Below, in pieces: positions 34,103 to 43,011 of a stretch of 64,000 bases of DNA. The translations under genes were made by a program, and so were the position numbers. This DNA is from Chloroflexota bacterium (GTDB lineage Bacteria; Chloroflexota; Anaerolineae; CG2-30-64-16), in contig JAPLHB010000144.1 of NCBI GenBank assembly GCA_026389845.1, positions 39,838 through 103,837 of the forward strand, in the 5' to 3' direction. Under the pieces are notes generated by a model. The model searched no databases, had not been told where the DNA came from, and was given only the letters and a program-made list of their open reading frames with translations. How positions within the stretch are numbered: position 1 is the stretch's first letter; each line of letters begins with the position of its first letter.

Positions 34103-34940
34103 TCAGCCCCCGCAGCATCTTCAGGTTCTCCACGTCCTCGTGCATGTCGTCGCTCTTCGGCGTCTCCAGGATCATCGGCGTGGCGGCAAAGCGCGGGTCA
34201 TTCAGGATGAAGCCGAACGGTGCCAGCCCCAGCAGCCCGGTACCGATGTGGTCGTGGCGATCTACCCGCGCGCCGAGGCCTTTTTTGCTGTCGTTGAAAT
34301 GGAAGCCCCTGAGCCGGTTCAGTCCTACCAGCCGGTCGAACTCGGCCAGGGTGGCGGCGTAGGTTTCCGGCGTGCGGAGGTCGTAGCCGGCCGCGAAGAC
34401 GTGGCACGTGTCGAAGCAGAAGCCGATCCGCTCCGGCTCCTTGACCCCGGTCAACATGGCCTGCAACTGCTCGAACCGGTAGCCCAGGGCCGAGCCTTGC
34501 CCCGCGGTGGTCTCGATCAAAGTCAGCGTTTTGTAGCCGGCGGTCAGCGCGTGGGCGCGATCCAGCCCGGCGACGATGCGGGCGATGCCGGCCTCCTCAC
34601 CCGTGTTCATGTGCGCGCCGGGGTGCAACACCACGCCCAGAATGCCCAACTGCTCGGCGCGGGTCAGCTCGTCGGCCAGGGCATTAATGGACTTGACCCA
34701 CAGCGCATCATCGGGCGTGCCCAGGTTGAGCAGGTAGGCCGCATGGGAGACCACCGGGCCGATGCCGGTCTCCCCTTGTCGGACGAACCACCTGTCAATC
34801 TCCTCCGCGGCGGCCGGTTTTTGCTCCCACCGGGTTTGGTTCTTGGTGAAGACCTGCATGGTGTTGATGCCGATGGACTGTGCCCGATCAAAGGCCGTGC
34901 TCAGCCCGCCGGAAACGGACATGTGGGCGCCGAGTAACAT
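34092..34940 (-). CDS. nfo: Endonuclease IV (AP endonuclease)
   Basis: 282 aa, full length. It starts MLLGAHMSVSGGLSTAF. Zn-ligand motifs are visible: VVLHPGAHMNTGEE, TLIETTAGQGSALG, GFCFDTCHVFAAGYDL, FHFNDSKKGLGARVDRHDHIGTG. It cuts the backbone 5' of abasic sites in base-excision repair. ATG 34940 has GGAG 8 nt upstream. Region 34957-35066 before it is family B repeat. Confidence 0.93.
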   Translation of the reverse strand: MLLGAHMSVSGGLSTAFDRAQSIGINTMQVFTKNQTRWEQKPAAAEEIDRWFVRQGETGIGPVVSHAAYLLNLGTPDDALWVKSINALADELTRAEQLGILGVVLHPGAHMNTGEEAGIARIVAGLDRAHALTAGYKTLTLIETTAGQGSALGYRFEQLQAMLTGVKEPERIGFCFDTCHVFAAGYDLRTPETYAATLAEFDRLVGLNRLRGFHFNDSKKGLGARVDRHDHIGTGLLGLAPFGFILNDPRFAATPMILETPKSDDMHEDVENLKMLRGLIGK

Positions 34941-34956
34941 AGGGGGGACTCCATTC

Positions 34957-35066
34957 TGGTGCTGTGTACTGCGTATTGCGTATTCCGTATTCTGTCAACG
35001 ATTTTCTACCGTGCAATGCAACGCACACGACGCACTACGCAGTACGTACTACGTAGTACACAGTAC
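34957..35066. repeat. Family B repeat with inverted halves
   Basis: GTACTGCGTATTGCGTATTCC units and the inverted CACTACGCAGTACGTACTACG units, separated by about 35 nt. It fills the gap between nfo and the adenosyltransferase gene. Confidence 0.85.
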
Positions 35067-35069
35067 GCT

Positions 35070-35621
35070 TCATTCCGCCGCCAACGTGTACTTCTCCACC
35101 CCCTCCGCCTTATCCTCCACCCGCGCCATGACGAAGAGAAGGGAGGAGAGGCGGTTGAGGTATTTCAAGGGCGTGTCGTCCCGCAGCTCGCAATTATGCG
35201 CCAACCTAGCCACCAGGCGCTCGGCGCGGCGGACAACGGTGCGGCCGATCTCTAGCGTCGCGCCGCCCACGCTGTCGCCGGGAACGATGAACGCTGGCGG
35301 CATCGCCACGTCCGCACCCAACTGGTCGGTGGTCTGCTCCAGCCAGGCCAGCCGGTCGGCCGCCAGCCAGGGAAGCCGGGGGGCGGCTTCGGGCAGGGTC
35401 GCCAGGTCGCCCATCATCTTATAGAGGTCGCGCTGGATTGCCAGGACGAGGTCGCGGATGGCCGCGTCTTTGGCCTGCGCCCGCGCCAGTCCCAGCACCG
35501 CCGAGGCCTCATCCACCGTGCCGTAGGCGTCGGGCCGATCCGCATACTTGGGCAGCCGCTCACGGCCCAAGACGCCCGTGTAACCATCGTCGCCGGTGGC
35601 TGTGTACCACTTGACTGCCAT
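35070..35621 (-). CDS. Cob(I)yrinic acid a,c-diamide adenosyltransferase, PduO type
   Basis: 183 aa from ATG 35621 (GAGG). It matches the PduO-type fold: TATGDDGYTGVLGRERLPKYADRPDAYGTVDEASAVLGLARA at the N-terminus (ATP-binding TGDxG) and VVRRAERLVARLAHNCELRDDTPLKYLNRLSSLLFVMAR at the end. It transfers the adenosyl group of ATP to cobalamin. Operon order on the minus strand is phosphoesterase, DUF2231, this gene. No cobalamin-dependent enzyme is visible in the window. Confidence 0.92.
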   Translation of the reverse strand: MAVKWYTATGDDGYTGVLGRERLPKYADRPDAYGTVDEASAVLGLARAQAKDAAIRDLVLAIQRDLYKMMGDLATLPEAAPRLPWLAADRLAWLEQTTDQLGADVAMPPAFIVPGDSVGGATLEIGRTVVRRAERLVARLAHNCELRDDTPLKYLNRLSSLLFVMARVEDKAEGVEKYTLAAE

Positions 35622-35623
35622 TT

Positions 35624-36061
35624 TTACCTCACTCCCACCCCGAGCTGGTAGACCAGCTTGCCCCCCAAAAACCCTTCCACAAACACCAACGCTACGCCGG
35701 CCAGGAGCAGGACCAGGTAGGGCCGGGGGATGCGGCCGGTGAACAGTTTCTTGTCGCGCAGCGGCCAATAGAGCGCCAGGCCGACGACGACCAGGAGCGC
35801 CACGCCGGCGGTGATGTGCTGGTTGATGGCGCCGGCCACTTCGGCGGTCTGCGGCGCGCGGGACTGGTCAATTAAGCCGGTGGCGACGGCCGTCAGTACG
35901 CCGAGCCAGCCGAGCAGCAGGCTGATCCGGCCGTAGCCCAGCCAGCGCTCCTGTCGGCGCATCAGGCCGAACGCAATCGTCGCCGCTCCCACCAGCGTCA
36001 GCGCGATGGGGAAGTGGACGAAGCGGGGGTGGAGGGGAAAAAACAGCTCCATGTGTCTCAT
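35624..36061 (-). CDS. DUF2231 four-helix membrane protein
   Basis: 145 aa from ATG 36061, which overlaps the upstream stop (ATGA). The motif LHPRFVHFPIALTLVGAA near the N-terminus and four helices identify DUF2231. The conserved histidines in HPRFVHFP suggest a metal or heme site, but function is unknown. It is 2 nt from the adenosyltransferase start. Confidence 0.8.
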   Translation of the reverse strand: MRHMELFFPLHPRFVHFPIALTLVGAATIAFGLMRRQERWLGYGRISLLLGWLGVLTAVATGLIDQSRAPQTAEVAGAINQHITAGVALLVVVGLALYWPLRDKKLFTGRIPRPYLVLLLAGVALVFVEGFLGGKLVYQLGVGVR

Positions 36062-36828
36062 TCCGCCGCTACCGCGGCCGTCTGCACCATCACGTTGTAA
36101 CCGGCGGCCATCAAACGCTCGGCGAAGTGCTTGCCGCGCGGCATTCCGCCGTTGCGCATCTGGTGCGCGACCGCCGGCACCGGGTAGTGGATCCGCCGAT
36201 GCTCGACGCGCCACTCGCGGCGATCCCAGGTGAAGATGGCATACGTAGCGCGCGGGTCGCCGTCCATCGGCAAGCCCACGCTGCCCACATCGGCCAGGAG
36301 CCGGCCCCGCCAGCGCAGCGTGAAGGGCACGTGGACGTGACCGAAAGCCAACACTTCCCAATCAGGTTCGCCGCCGCCCTGGCCCAGGAGCAACCCGTCC
36401 AGCTCGGCGTCCGGCAGGTTCGGATAGATGGCCTGGTTCAGGTCGGTCGGATTGGCGTGGACGACAAGCAGGTCGTGACCGGGCGCAGGCGAGATCCGGT
36501 GCGAGAACGGCAGGCCGGCCAGGAACGCCGCGCGTTCGGGGCCGAGCTGTGCCCGCATCCACGCGAGCTGGGCCGCGAAGCGGTCGTCTTGCTTGCCCGG
36601 CGGCGTCTCGCCGGGCAGCCGGCCGAAGAAGGCGTCGGTATTGCCCTGGATGACGGCAGCGCCCGCGCCGCGGACGCGATCCACTACCTCCGCGGGCCAT
36701 GGCCCCGACCAGGCCAGATCGCCGGCGACGATGATCTGGTCGAACGAGCTTTGTCTTGCCATGTCGGCAATGACGGCGTTCAGCGCCTCCAGGTTGCCGT
36801 GAATGTCGGAGAGTATGGCAACGCGCAT
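36058..36828 (-). CDS. Calcineurin-like metallophosphoesterase
   Basis: 256 aa. Metal-binding motifs in order: SDIHGN (D8, H10), VAGDLA, QGNTDA, LLVVHANP and FGHVHVPF. The family (YfcE/MJ0936 type) hydrolyses phosphodiesters or nucleotides; the substrate is not predictable. ATG 36828 is preceded by GGAAAGG. Promoter TTGCGC-16-TATAAT is at 36913-36940, giving a leader of about 80 nt. Confidence 0.88.
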   Translation of the reverse strand: MRVAILSDIHGNLEALNAVIADMARQSSFDQIIVAGDLAWSGPWPAEVVDRVRGAGAAVIQGNTDAFFGRLPGETPPGKQDDRFAAQLAWMRAQLGPERAAFLAGLPFSHRISPAPGHDLLVVHANPTDLNQAIYPNLPDAELDGLLLGQGGGEPDWEVLAFGHVHVPFTLRWRGRLLADVGSVGLPMDGDPRATYAIFTWDRREWRVEHRRIHYPVPAVAHQMRNGGMPRGKHFAERLMAAGYNVMVQTAAVAAE

Positions 36829-36912
36829 AGCGACCTTTCCTCATCGAAAGATGGACTGGCAGGATGCCATCGGAGCGATCAGATCAAGTTCTCATCAGAT
36901 GAAGTCCACCCC

Positions 36913-36940
36913 ATTATACCACTGCGGGCAGTAAGCGCAA
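36913..36940 (-). promoter_or_regulatory. Promoter of the phosphoesterase operon
   Basis: Minus strand TTGCGC, 16 bp, TATAAT. It is divergent from the adhesin promoter 55 nt away. Confidence 0.55.
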
Positions 36941-36994
36941 TCGCGGCCCTGCGCTCTTTGAATAAATCTTCATCGAATTAGGGGTGTGCTTCCA

Positions 36995-37023
36995 TTGACA
37001 CGTCATAAGCTCAGTGCTATAAT
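36995..37023 (+). promoter_or_regulatory. Consensus sigma-70 promoter of the adhesin gene
   Basis: TTGACA, 17 bp, TATAAT: perfect hexamers and spacing. The start should be near 37030. Confidence 0.8.
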
Positions 37024-37030
37024 ATCGTCG

Positions 37031-37311
37031 TCCGTTTTCGTTATTCGTCTGCCGGGCACAACGTAGCGCGTTTGCGACGGGAGCGTCTCCCATGGACACC
37101 GCGGTAACTCAAGTGGCTGAACCGCTCGATTCACATTCCGCTACCTCCCCTTGTGCCTGTCGTAGCCCGACCACCTTGGTCGAGGGCTACCTGTTCGCGC
37201 GGAGCTGTTCGCTCCTGACTTTTTCGGCGCCCGGCGGACCGGGCGATCGGTTAGCGTGGCTGTTTTGATCTCGTCTGTCCATCACCTCATCTTCATCTCA
37301 GGAGGAGTCTT
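37031..37311 (+). other. Structured 5' leader of the adhesin mRNA (about 280 nt)
   Basis: Contains strong stem-loops: GTAGCCC..GGGCTAC with inner GACCA/TGGTC (37162-37190) and CGCCCGG/CCGGGCG (37228-37245). A short GGAG/CTCC hairpin followed by TTTTT lies at 37201-37224. The ribosome site AGGAGG sits at 37300-37306. No gene is seen. I could not match it to a known riboswitch; GEMM-type c-di-GMP signatures (GCAAAG) are absent. Confidence 0.6.
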
Positions 37312-40300
37312 ATGTCCGAAACATCCGGTATGCGCAAGGCGAGTTTGCTGTCTCTGGCGTTGTTGGCTGTCCTGATACTGTCGCTGGTCATGGCCGGCGG
37401 CGCCAGCGCCGAGGGTGGCCCCTACGTGGAAGTGCCCAGCTACCCGAAGATCGGCTGTTACGACGTCGTCTCTTCGGGCATGGGCATGTTCACCGGGAAT
37501 ACGTTGTGGCCGCTGATCCTGCTGGTTCCCGGCCCCGTCGTGGACGCCTACATGGTCTGGGCCGGCACCGAAAACCCTGGGCCCGGCTCGCCCAATCAGA
37601 ACACGCTGGGCGTCAACGGCACCTCCGTCATCGGCAACAAGGTTGACGCCTTGGGGGCACCCTTCCTAGACCCACCGTGGTACATGTGGCGGGCGGACCT
37701 CGGGCCGGGCGGCGCCAACCTGGTGAAGCAGGGCTACAACAGCTTCATGATCACCGGCTGGTTCGCCGTCCCTGTGTACCCCAGGCGCAACGGCGTAAGT
37801 ATCATCGCCGTCTACGACACCGGCGCCTGCACCAGGCCAAACAAAATTGACCTGATGGACAACTTCGATTGGTTCTTTGAGGGCGCGGCCGGTCAAGAAA
37901 CCTCGTCGGTCGTCGGGTTCGATTTTCCGCTGGCCCCGGTCAATCGCTCGGTCACGCTTTGGATGCACCACGGCGGCACCGATCACGACAACCTCTGCCG
38001 TCCTGAGCAAATTTGGGCGGCTACGGGCACGGGCGCCAAGCCCACCACTCTGATCAACTACGGCCAGCCGTCCACCGGCGTCAACGGCGGCACTCTGATC
38101 ATCACCGGGGCCTTCTCGCCGAATGCCTGCGGCGGCACGGCCTACCCGCCGGTGACGTTCCTCGACGGCGGCTACATTGACGCGGAGTGGTCGATCATCC
38201 AGGTCAAGATCAACGTCCCGGCTGGCGCCACCTGGCTGGCTGTGCAGGCCGAATCGGTCAAGACCGGCGTCCCCACCGCCCCCGGCGAGAGCGGCATCTG
38301 GTTCATGCAAGCCTCCGCCCCGCTCTATAACCCCGCGCTGAAGGTCACCAAGACCGACGGCAAGACCGACGCCAACCCCGGCGACGATCTGACCTACACC
38401 ATCGCTTACGACAATCACGGCTATGGCCCGGCTGAGAACACGACCATCGTGGATACGCTGCCGGAGCGCATGACCTTCGTCGGCGCCAGCAATGGCGGCG
38501 CGTACGATCCGGCCACGCGCAAGATCACGTGGAACCTGGGCACGGTCAACAACGGCGTGAGCGGCCAGCTCACCGTCCAGGTCAAGCTCGATCCGGTCTA
38601 TCCGGCCGGCACCACGACGTTGACCAACAACGTGACGATCAGCACCACCACAGTCGGTGAGCAGGACACCAGCGACAACGCGGCGAGCGATACCACCAAC
38701 GTCTTCGCCAAGGTCGAGCTGGCGATCACCAAGATCGCCGCACCGGAGCCGGTGGATGCTGGCGCGCCGCTGACCTACACCATCGGCTGGATCGTGGACG
38801 GCAACGCGTTCGCGCCGGGCGTGACCATCGTGGACACCCTGCCCCAGACGGTGACATTCGTCAGTGCGTCGGACGGCGGCGTCTTCGACCCGGCCACGCG
38901 CAAGGTCACCTGGAGCCTCGGCACGGTGACGCCGCTCAAGTCTGGCACCTACACGATCAAGGTCAACGTCAAAACCCCGCTCTACAACGGCACCAAGCTG
39001 CCCAACAGCGTCGTGATCGCCGACACCATCGGCGACAGCAAGAGCGCGAGCACTGTCAGCACCGTGCGCAGCGCGCACGTGTTGGCCGTGACCAAGACCG
39101 ACGTGCCCGATCCGGTGGAAGCCGGCGCCAATCTGACCTACACGATCTCCTGGAACGTCTCCGGCACCGAACCGGCCCGGGACGCGGTGATCGTGGATAC
39201 GCTGCCCGATCACGTGAGCTTCGTCAGCGCGACCGGCGGCGGCGTTTATGACCCGACCACCCGAAAGATCACCTGGAACCTGGGTGAGCTGATGACGCCG
39301 CAGAACGGTAGCTTCACCGTGATCGTCAAGGTGGACACGCCGCTCTACAACCAAACCAAGCTGACCAACGGCGTCACCTTCTCCGACACGACGCCGGGAT
39401 CCACGCCGGCCACGACGACCCAGGAAACCACCGTACACAGCGCGCACGTGCTGGCCGTGACCAAGGTGGACAGCCCCGATCCGGTGGAAGCCGGCGCGAA
39501 CCTGACCTACGCGATCGCCTGGAGCACGACGGGCAACGAGCCGGCGAAGGACGCGATGATCGTGGACACGCTGCCGCAACACGTCGCGTTCGTCAGCGCG
39601 ACCGGCGGCGGTGTTTATGACCCGGCCACCCGAAAGATCACCTGGAACCTGGGCGCGTTGATGACGCCGCAGAACGGTAGCTTCACCGTGATCGTCAAGG
39701 TGGACACGCCGCTCTACGACCAAACCAAGTTGACCAACGGCGTTACCTTCTCCGACACCACACCTGGCTCCACGCCGGCCACGGCGACCCAGGAGACGAC
39801 CGTTCACGCCGATCACGAGTTGAGCATCGTCAAGAGCGACAACCCGGACCCGGTGGAGAAGGGCGCTAATCTGACCTACACGCTCGACTGGGCCGTGACG
39901 GGCAATGAGCCGGCCGACAACGTGGTCGTGACCGACCCGCTGCCGTTCGGCATGCAGTTCGTCAGCGCCACGGGCGGCGGGACGTATGACCCGGCGACTG
40001 GCATCGTGACCTGGAACCTGGGGACGCAGATGACCCCCAAGAATGGCACGCTGACCCTGGTCGTGAAGGTCAATAAGGACTTTCCCAACGGACTGGACAT
40101 CTCCAACCGCGCGACGATCAAGGATGACAAGGCCGGCAAGGAGAAGCACGCCGACGCCCTCACTAAAGTCGTGCAGACCCCCGAAGGCTCCATCGGCGAC
40201 ACTGTCTGGTACGACGCCAATCGCAACGGCATCCAGGAACCTGGCGAGCCGGGCATCGGCGGCGTAGGCTTGATCCTGTACCAGGCTGGGCCTGACGGCC

Positions 40301-42117
40301 AGTGCGGCACGGCCGACGACGTGGCCGTAGGCAACGCCGTCACCGACGCGATGGGCAAGTACCTGTTCAACGGAGTCGCGGGCGGCAAGTACTGCGTCAA
40401 GGTGATTGACGCGACAGTGCCCGCCGGCCTGACCCTGACCAGCGGCGCGAATCCGCACGGCCCGATCGTCCTGGCCGAAGGCGCGGATTACCGCAACGCT
40501 GACTTCGGCTATGGCCCGGCGACCGGCACCGGCGCCATCGGCGACCGCGTCTGGAGCGACGCCAACGGCAACGGCCTGCAGGATCCGGGCGAGGTGGGCA
40601 TCGGCAATGTAACGCTGAACCTGCTCAACGCCGGGCCGGACGGCCGCTGCGGCACCGCGGATGACACCGTGGCCGCTACCAAGACGACCGCCCCCGACGG
40701 CTCCTACCTGTTCACCGGCGTCGCGCCGGGCAAGTACTGCGTCAAGGTGACGGATACCAACAACGTGCTGACCGGCCTGACCCTGACCGGCGGCGCGAAT
40801 CCGCACGGCCCGATCACCCTGGCGGCCGGCGGCACCTACCTGAACGCCGACTTCGGCTATCACGGCACGACAACCTTCAACGGCCAGATCGGTGATCTGG
40901 TCTTCTACGACGGCAACCGCAGCGGCGTCTTCGAGCCAGGCCCGGGCGAACGCGGCATCGAGGGCGTGACCCTGGCCCTGATGGCCGCCGGCCCCGACGG
41001 CGTCTTCGGCACCGCCGACGACGTGATGGTCGCCAGCACGACGACTGACGCCAACGGCCATTACCTGTTCACCGGTCTGCCCGACGGTCAGTACCAGGTG
41101 GTGGTGACCGACCTGCTCGGCCGGTTGCCCGGCTACACCCAGACCTACGGCGTGCCGAACACCGACAACAACGGTCAAGTTAGCCCGTACCCGGTGACGA
41201 TCACCGGCGGCGCCGCGGTGCTGACCGCGGACTTCGGCTACGCCGACGGCCACCTGCTTGCGATCAGCAAGGCCAACAACATCCCGGCTGGTCAGCCCGT
41301 GGAAGCCGGCGCGAACATGATCTACACGATCAACTACAGCGTCAGCGGCCGCGAGCCAGCCCCGAACGTGGTCATCAACGACATGTTGCCGATGCAGGTG
41401 GACTTCGTGTCTGCGAGCAACGGCGGTGTCTACAACGCGGCGACTCGCACCATCACCTGGAGCCTGGGCAACCTGAATCCGGGCGCCAGCGGCTCCGTCA
41501 CTCTAACCGTCCACGTGAAGAAACCGCTGCCCAACAACAGCTACATCTTCAACACGGCGGTCATCAGCGATGACGCCAAGGTGACCGACGAGGCCACCGA
41601 CATCGTGCGCGTGCATGCCGAGCCGATCCTGACGCTGACCAAAACGGTCAATCCGACCGGTACGGTCAAGCCCGGCGACACGCTCCACTACTCGCTCTGC
41701 TACGCCAACACCGGTAACGGCGACGCCACCAGCGTGGTGCTGATGGACGGCATCCCGACCCGCACGACCTACGTGGCCGGCAGCGCAACCGGCGGCGGCG
41801 CGTACGACGCGGCCAACCGCAAGCTCACCTGGACCCTGGGCACCGTCGGCCCGGATGCCAACGCCTGTGTCTCCTTCGACGTGACCGTAGACCTGACGCT
41901 CCCCGGCGTGACCGAGGTCAACCAGGGCTGGACGGTGGACAACACGGCCACGCTTGACAGCGCCGAGCTGCCGCAACTGACCCGCAGCACGTCGAACCCA
42001 CTGAACGCGTTCGTAAAACCGACGCTGACCAAGACCGCCGAGCCGACGGGCGAGTCAAGCCCGGCGACGGCATCAAGTACACGCTCTGCTACGCCAATGA
42101 GGGCACAGCCAATCTGA
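37312..42117 (+). CDS. Giant secreted DUF11/SdrD-B adhesin, N-terminal part before a frameshift
   Basis: 1601 aa as read, of which the first 1580 are in the native frame. Signal peptide at 1-34 (LLSLALLAVLILSLVMAGGASA). A unique domain of about 300 residues (35-340) is rich in Gly and Trp. DUF11 repeats (TKTD..DANPGDDLTYTIAYDN, then ITWNLGTVN) run from about 343 to 955. Three SdrD-B-like domains (GDTVWYDANRNGIQEPGEPGI, with GTADD) span about 960-1310. Then two to three more DUF11 units. Two DUF11 units (39073-39432 and 39433-39800) are near-identical in DNA, a recent duplication. The frame fails near 42052 and ends at TGA 42117. Such proteins form long stalks on the cell surface. Confidence 0.9.
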   Translation: MSETSGMRKASLLSLALLAVLILSLVMAGGASAEGGPYVEVPSYPKIGCYDVVSSGMGMFTGNTLWPLILLVPGPVVDAYMVWAGTENPGPGSPNQNTLGVNGTSVIGNKVDALGAPFLDPPWYMWRADLGPGGANLVKQGYNSFMITGWFAVPVYPRRNGVSIIAVYDTGACTRPNKIDLMDNFDWFFEGAAGQETSSVVGFDFPLAPVNRSVTLWMHHGGTDHDNLCRPEQIWAATGTGAKPTTLINYGQPSTGVNGGTLIITGAFSPNACGGTAYPPVTFLDGGYIDAEWSIIQVKINVPAGATWLAVQAESVKTGVPTAPGESGIWFMQASAPLYNPALKVTKTDGKTDANPGDDLTYTIAYDNHGYGPAENTTIVDTLPERMTFVGASNGGAYDPATRKITWNLGTVNNGVSGQLTVQVKLDPVYPAGTTTLTNNVTISTTTVGEQDTSDNAASDTTNVFAKVELAITKIAAPEPVDAGAPLTYTIGWIVDGNAFAPGVTIVDTLPQTVTFVSASDGGVFDPATRKVTWSLGTVTPLKSGTYTIKVNVKTPLYNGTKLPNSVVIADTIGDSKSASTVSTVRSAHVLAVTKTDVPDPVEAGANLTYTISWNVSGTEPARDAVIVDTLPDHVSFVSATGGGVYDPTTRKITWNLGELMTPQNGSFTVIVKVDTPLYNQTKLTNGVTFSDTTPGSTPATTTQETTVHSAHVLAVTKVDSPDPVEAGANLTYAIAWSTTGNEPAKDAMIVDTLPQHVAFVSATGGGVYDPATRKITWNLGALMTPQNGSFTVIVKVDTPLYDQTKLTNGVTFSDTTPGSTPATATQETTVHADHELSIVKSDNPDPVEKGANLTYTLDWAVTGNEPADNVVVTDPLPFGMQFVSATGGGTYDPATGIVTWNLGTQMTPKNGTLTLVVKVNKDFPNGLDISNRATIKDDKAGKEKHADALTKVVQTPEGSIGDTVWYDANRNGIQEPGEPGIGGVGLILYQAGPDGQCGTADDVAVGNAVTDAMGKYLFNGVAGGKYCVKVIDATVPAGLTLTSGANPHGPIVLAEGADYRNADFGYGPATGTGAIGDRVWSDANGNGLQDPGEVGIGNVTLNLLNAGPDGRCGTADDTVAATKTTAPDGSYLFTGVAPGKYCVKVTDTNNVLTGLTLTGGANPHGPITLAAGGTYLNADFGYHGTTTFNGQIGDLVFYDGNRSGVFEPGPGERGIEGVTLALMAAGPDGVFGTADDVMVASTTTDANGHYLFTGLPDGQYQVVVTDLLGRLPGYTQTYGVPNTDNNGQVSPYPVTITGGAAVLTADFGYADGHLLAISKANNIPAGQPVEAGANMIYTINYSVSGREPAPNVVINDMLPMQVDFVSASNGGVYNAATRTITWSLGNLNPGASGSVTLTVHVKKPLPNNSYIFNTAVISDDAKVTDEATDIVRVHAEPILTLTKTVNPTGTVKPGDTLHYSLCYANTGNGDATSVVLMDGIPTRTTYVAGSATGGGAYDAANRKLTWTLGTVGPDANACVSFDVTVDLTLPGVTEVNQGWTVDNTATLDSAELPQLTRSTSNPLNAFVKPTLTKTAEPTGESSPATASSTRSATPMRAQPI

Positions 42118-42932
42118 CGGGCGTTCTGCTGTCCGACGTGATTCCGGTCAACACGACCTACGTGGCCGGCAGCGCGACGGGGGGCGGCGCGTTCGACGCG
42201 GCGACAAACAAGCTGACCTGGAGCATCGGCATCCTCGGTCCCAACGCCAGCGCCTGTGTCTCCTTCAATGTGACGGTCAACATGACCATCGTCGGGCTGA
42301 CGGGGCAGGCGGGCGCGTTGAGCTTCGCCGAGTGGCAGGCGATGTCCATCACCAACATCGCCACCCTGAAGACCGACCAGGTCCCGGACAAGACGGCGAC
42401 GGTTGTCAACCCGCTGAATGCTACCGTGACCCTGACGATCTACAAGTCGGTCAACTCGCCGACCCGCCATACCGGCGAGACCGTGGTGTTCACCGTCACC
42501 GTCACGAACATCGGCACGGCTAACGCCAACAATGTCATCCTCACCGATGTCATCCATCCGAAGCTGGAGGAAGTGACCCTGGCGACCTCGAAGGGTACGG
42601 CCAGTTACGATACGGCGACGCGGATGTGGACCGTCAACGTAGGCGTGCTCGCGCCGAACGAAACGCTGACAGTGGTCATCACCGGCAAGGCGATGCGCGT
42701 GCCGGCGGGCGAGTTGCCATACCAGATCACGAACATGGCGACGGTGACGTTCCTCGAGCACGAGGGCCATCAGCAAGCCCACGAGTCGAATGTGGTGACC
42801 GTGGATGTGGTGTACTTCCAACCGGGCGAAGTGCCCGAGGCCAGCACCTGGCTGCTGCTGGGCAGCGGTCTGGCTGGCGTGGCGGGCTACGCACGTCTGC
42901 GGCTGCGATCGCGGCGGCGCAAGTCGGCGTAA
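42054..42932 (+). pseudogene. C-terminal part of the adhesin in the shifted frame, PEP-CTERM-like tail
   Basis: Reading from GTC 42054 gives VKPGDGIKYTLCYANEG and continues the DUF11 unit cut in the previous entry. One nucleotide is missing compared with the parallel PTGTVKPGD segment upstream. Two further DUF11 units follow. The end, VPEASTWLLLGSGLAGVAGY then RLRLRSRRRKSA, is a PEP-CTERM-type tail: PEx(S)T motif, one transmembrane segment, Arg cluster. An internal ATG at 42138 could start translation, but without a signal peptide. The anchoring signal is therefore lost from the main product unless the shift is an assembly error. Confidence 0.85.
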
Positions 42933-42951
42933 GCGCACCCCCTAAAGAATG

Positions 42952-42989
42952 AACAACGCCCCCGTGGCATCTGCCACGGGGGCGTTGTT
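42952..42989. terminator. Strong bidirectional hairpin terminator
   Basis: AACAACGCCCCCGTGGCA and its perfect 18-bp complement around a 2-nt loop. It serves the adhesin gene and the convergent GNAT-like gene. Confidence 0.85.
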
Positions 42990-43011
42990 GTGCAGTGCGC
43001 CTGCATCCGCG

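Noticed and set aside
37031..37311. c-di-GMP (GEMM) riboswitch before the adhesin
   Set aside because: The conserved GEMM bases and tetraloop-receptor pattern are absent.
37666..41253. A 1,195-codon open frame antisense to the adhesin gene
   Set aside because: It is a by-product of the codon bias of the repetitive high-GC gene on the other strand. It has no signal, no known domain and low-complexity Gly/Arg/Val/His composition.
42040..42060. Programmed ribosomal frameshift in the adhesin
   Set aside because: No slippery heptamer or following pseudoknot is visible; a one-base deletion relative to the internal repeat is the simpler reading.
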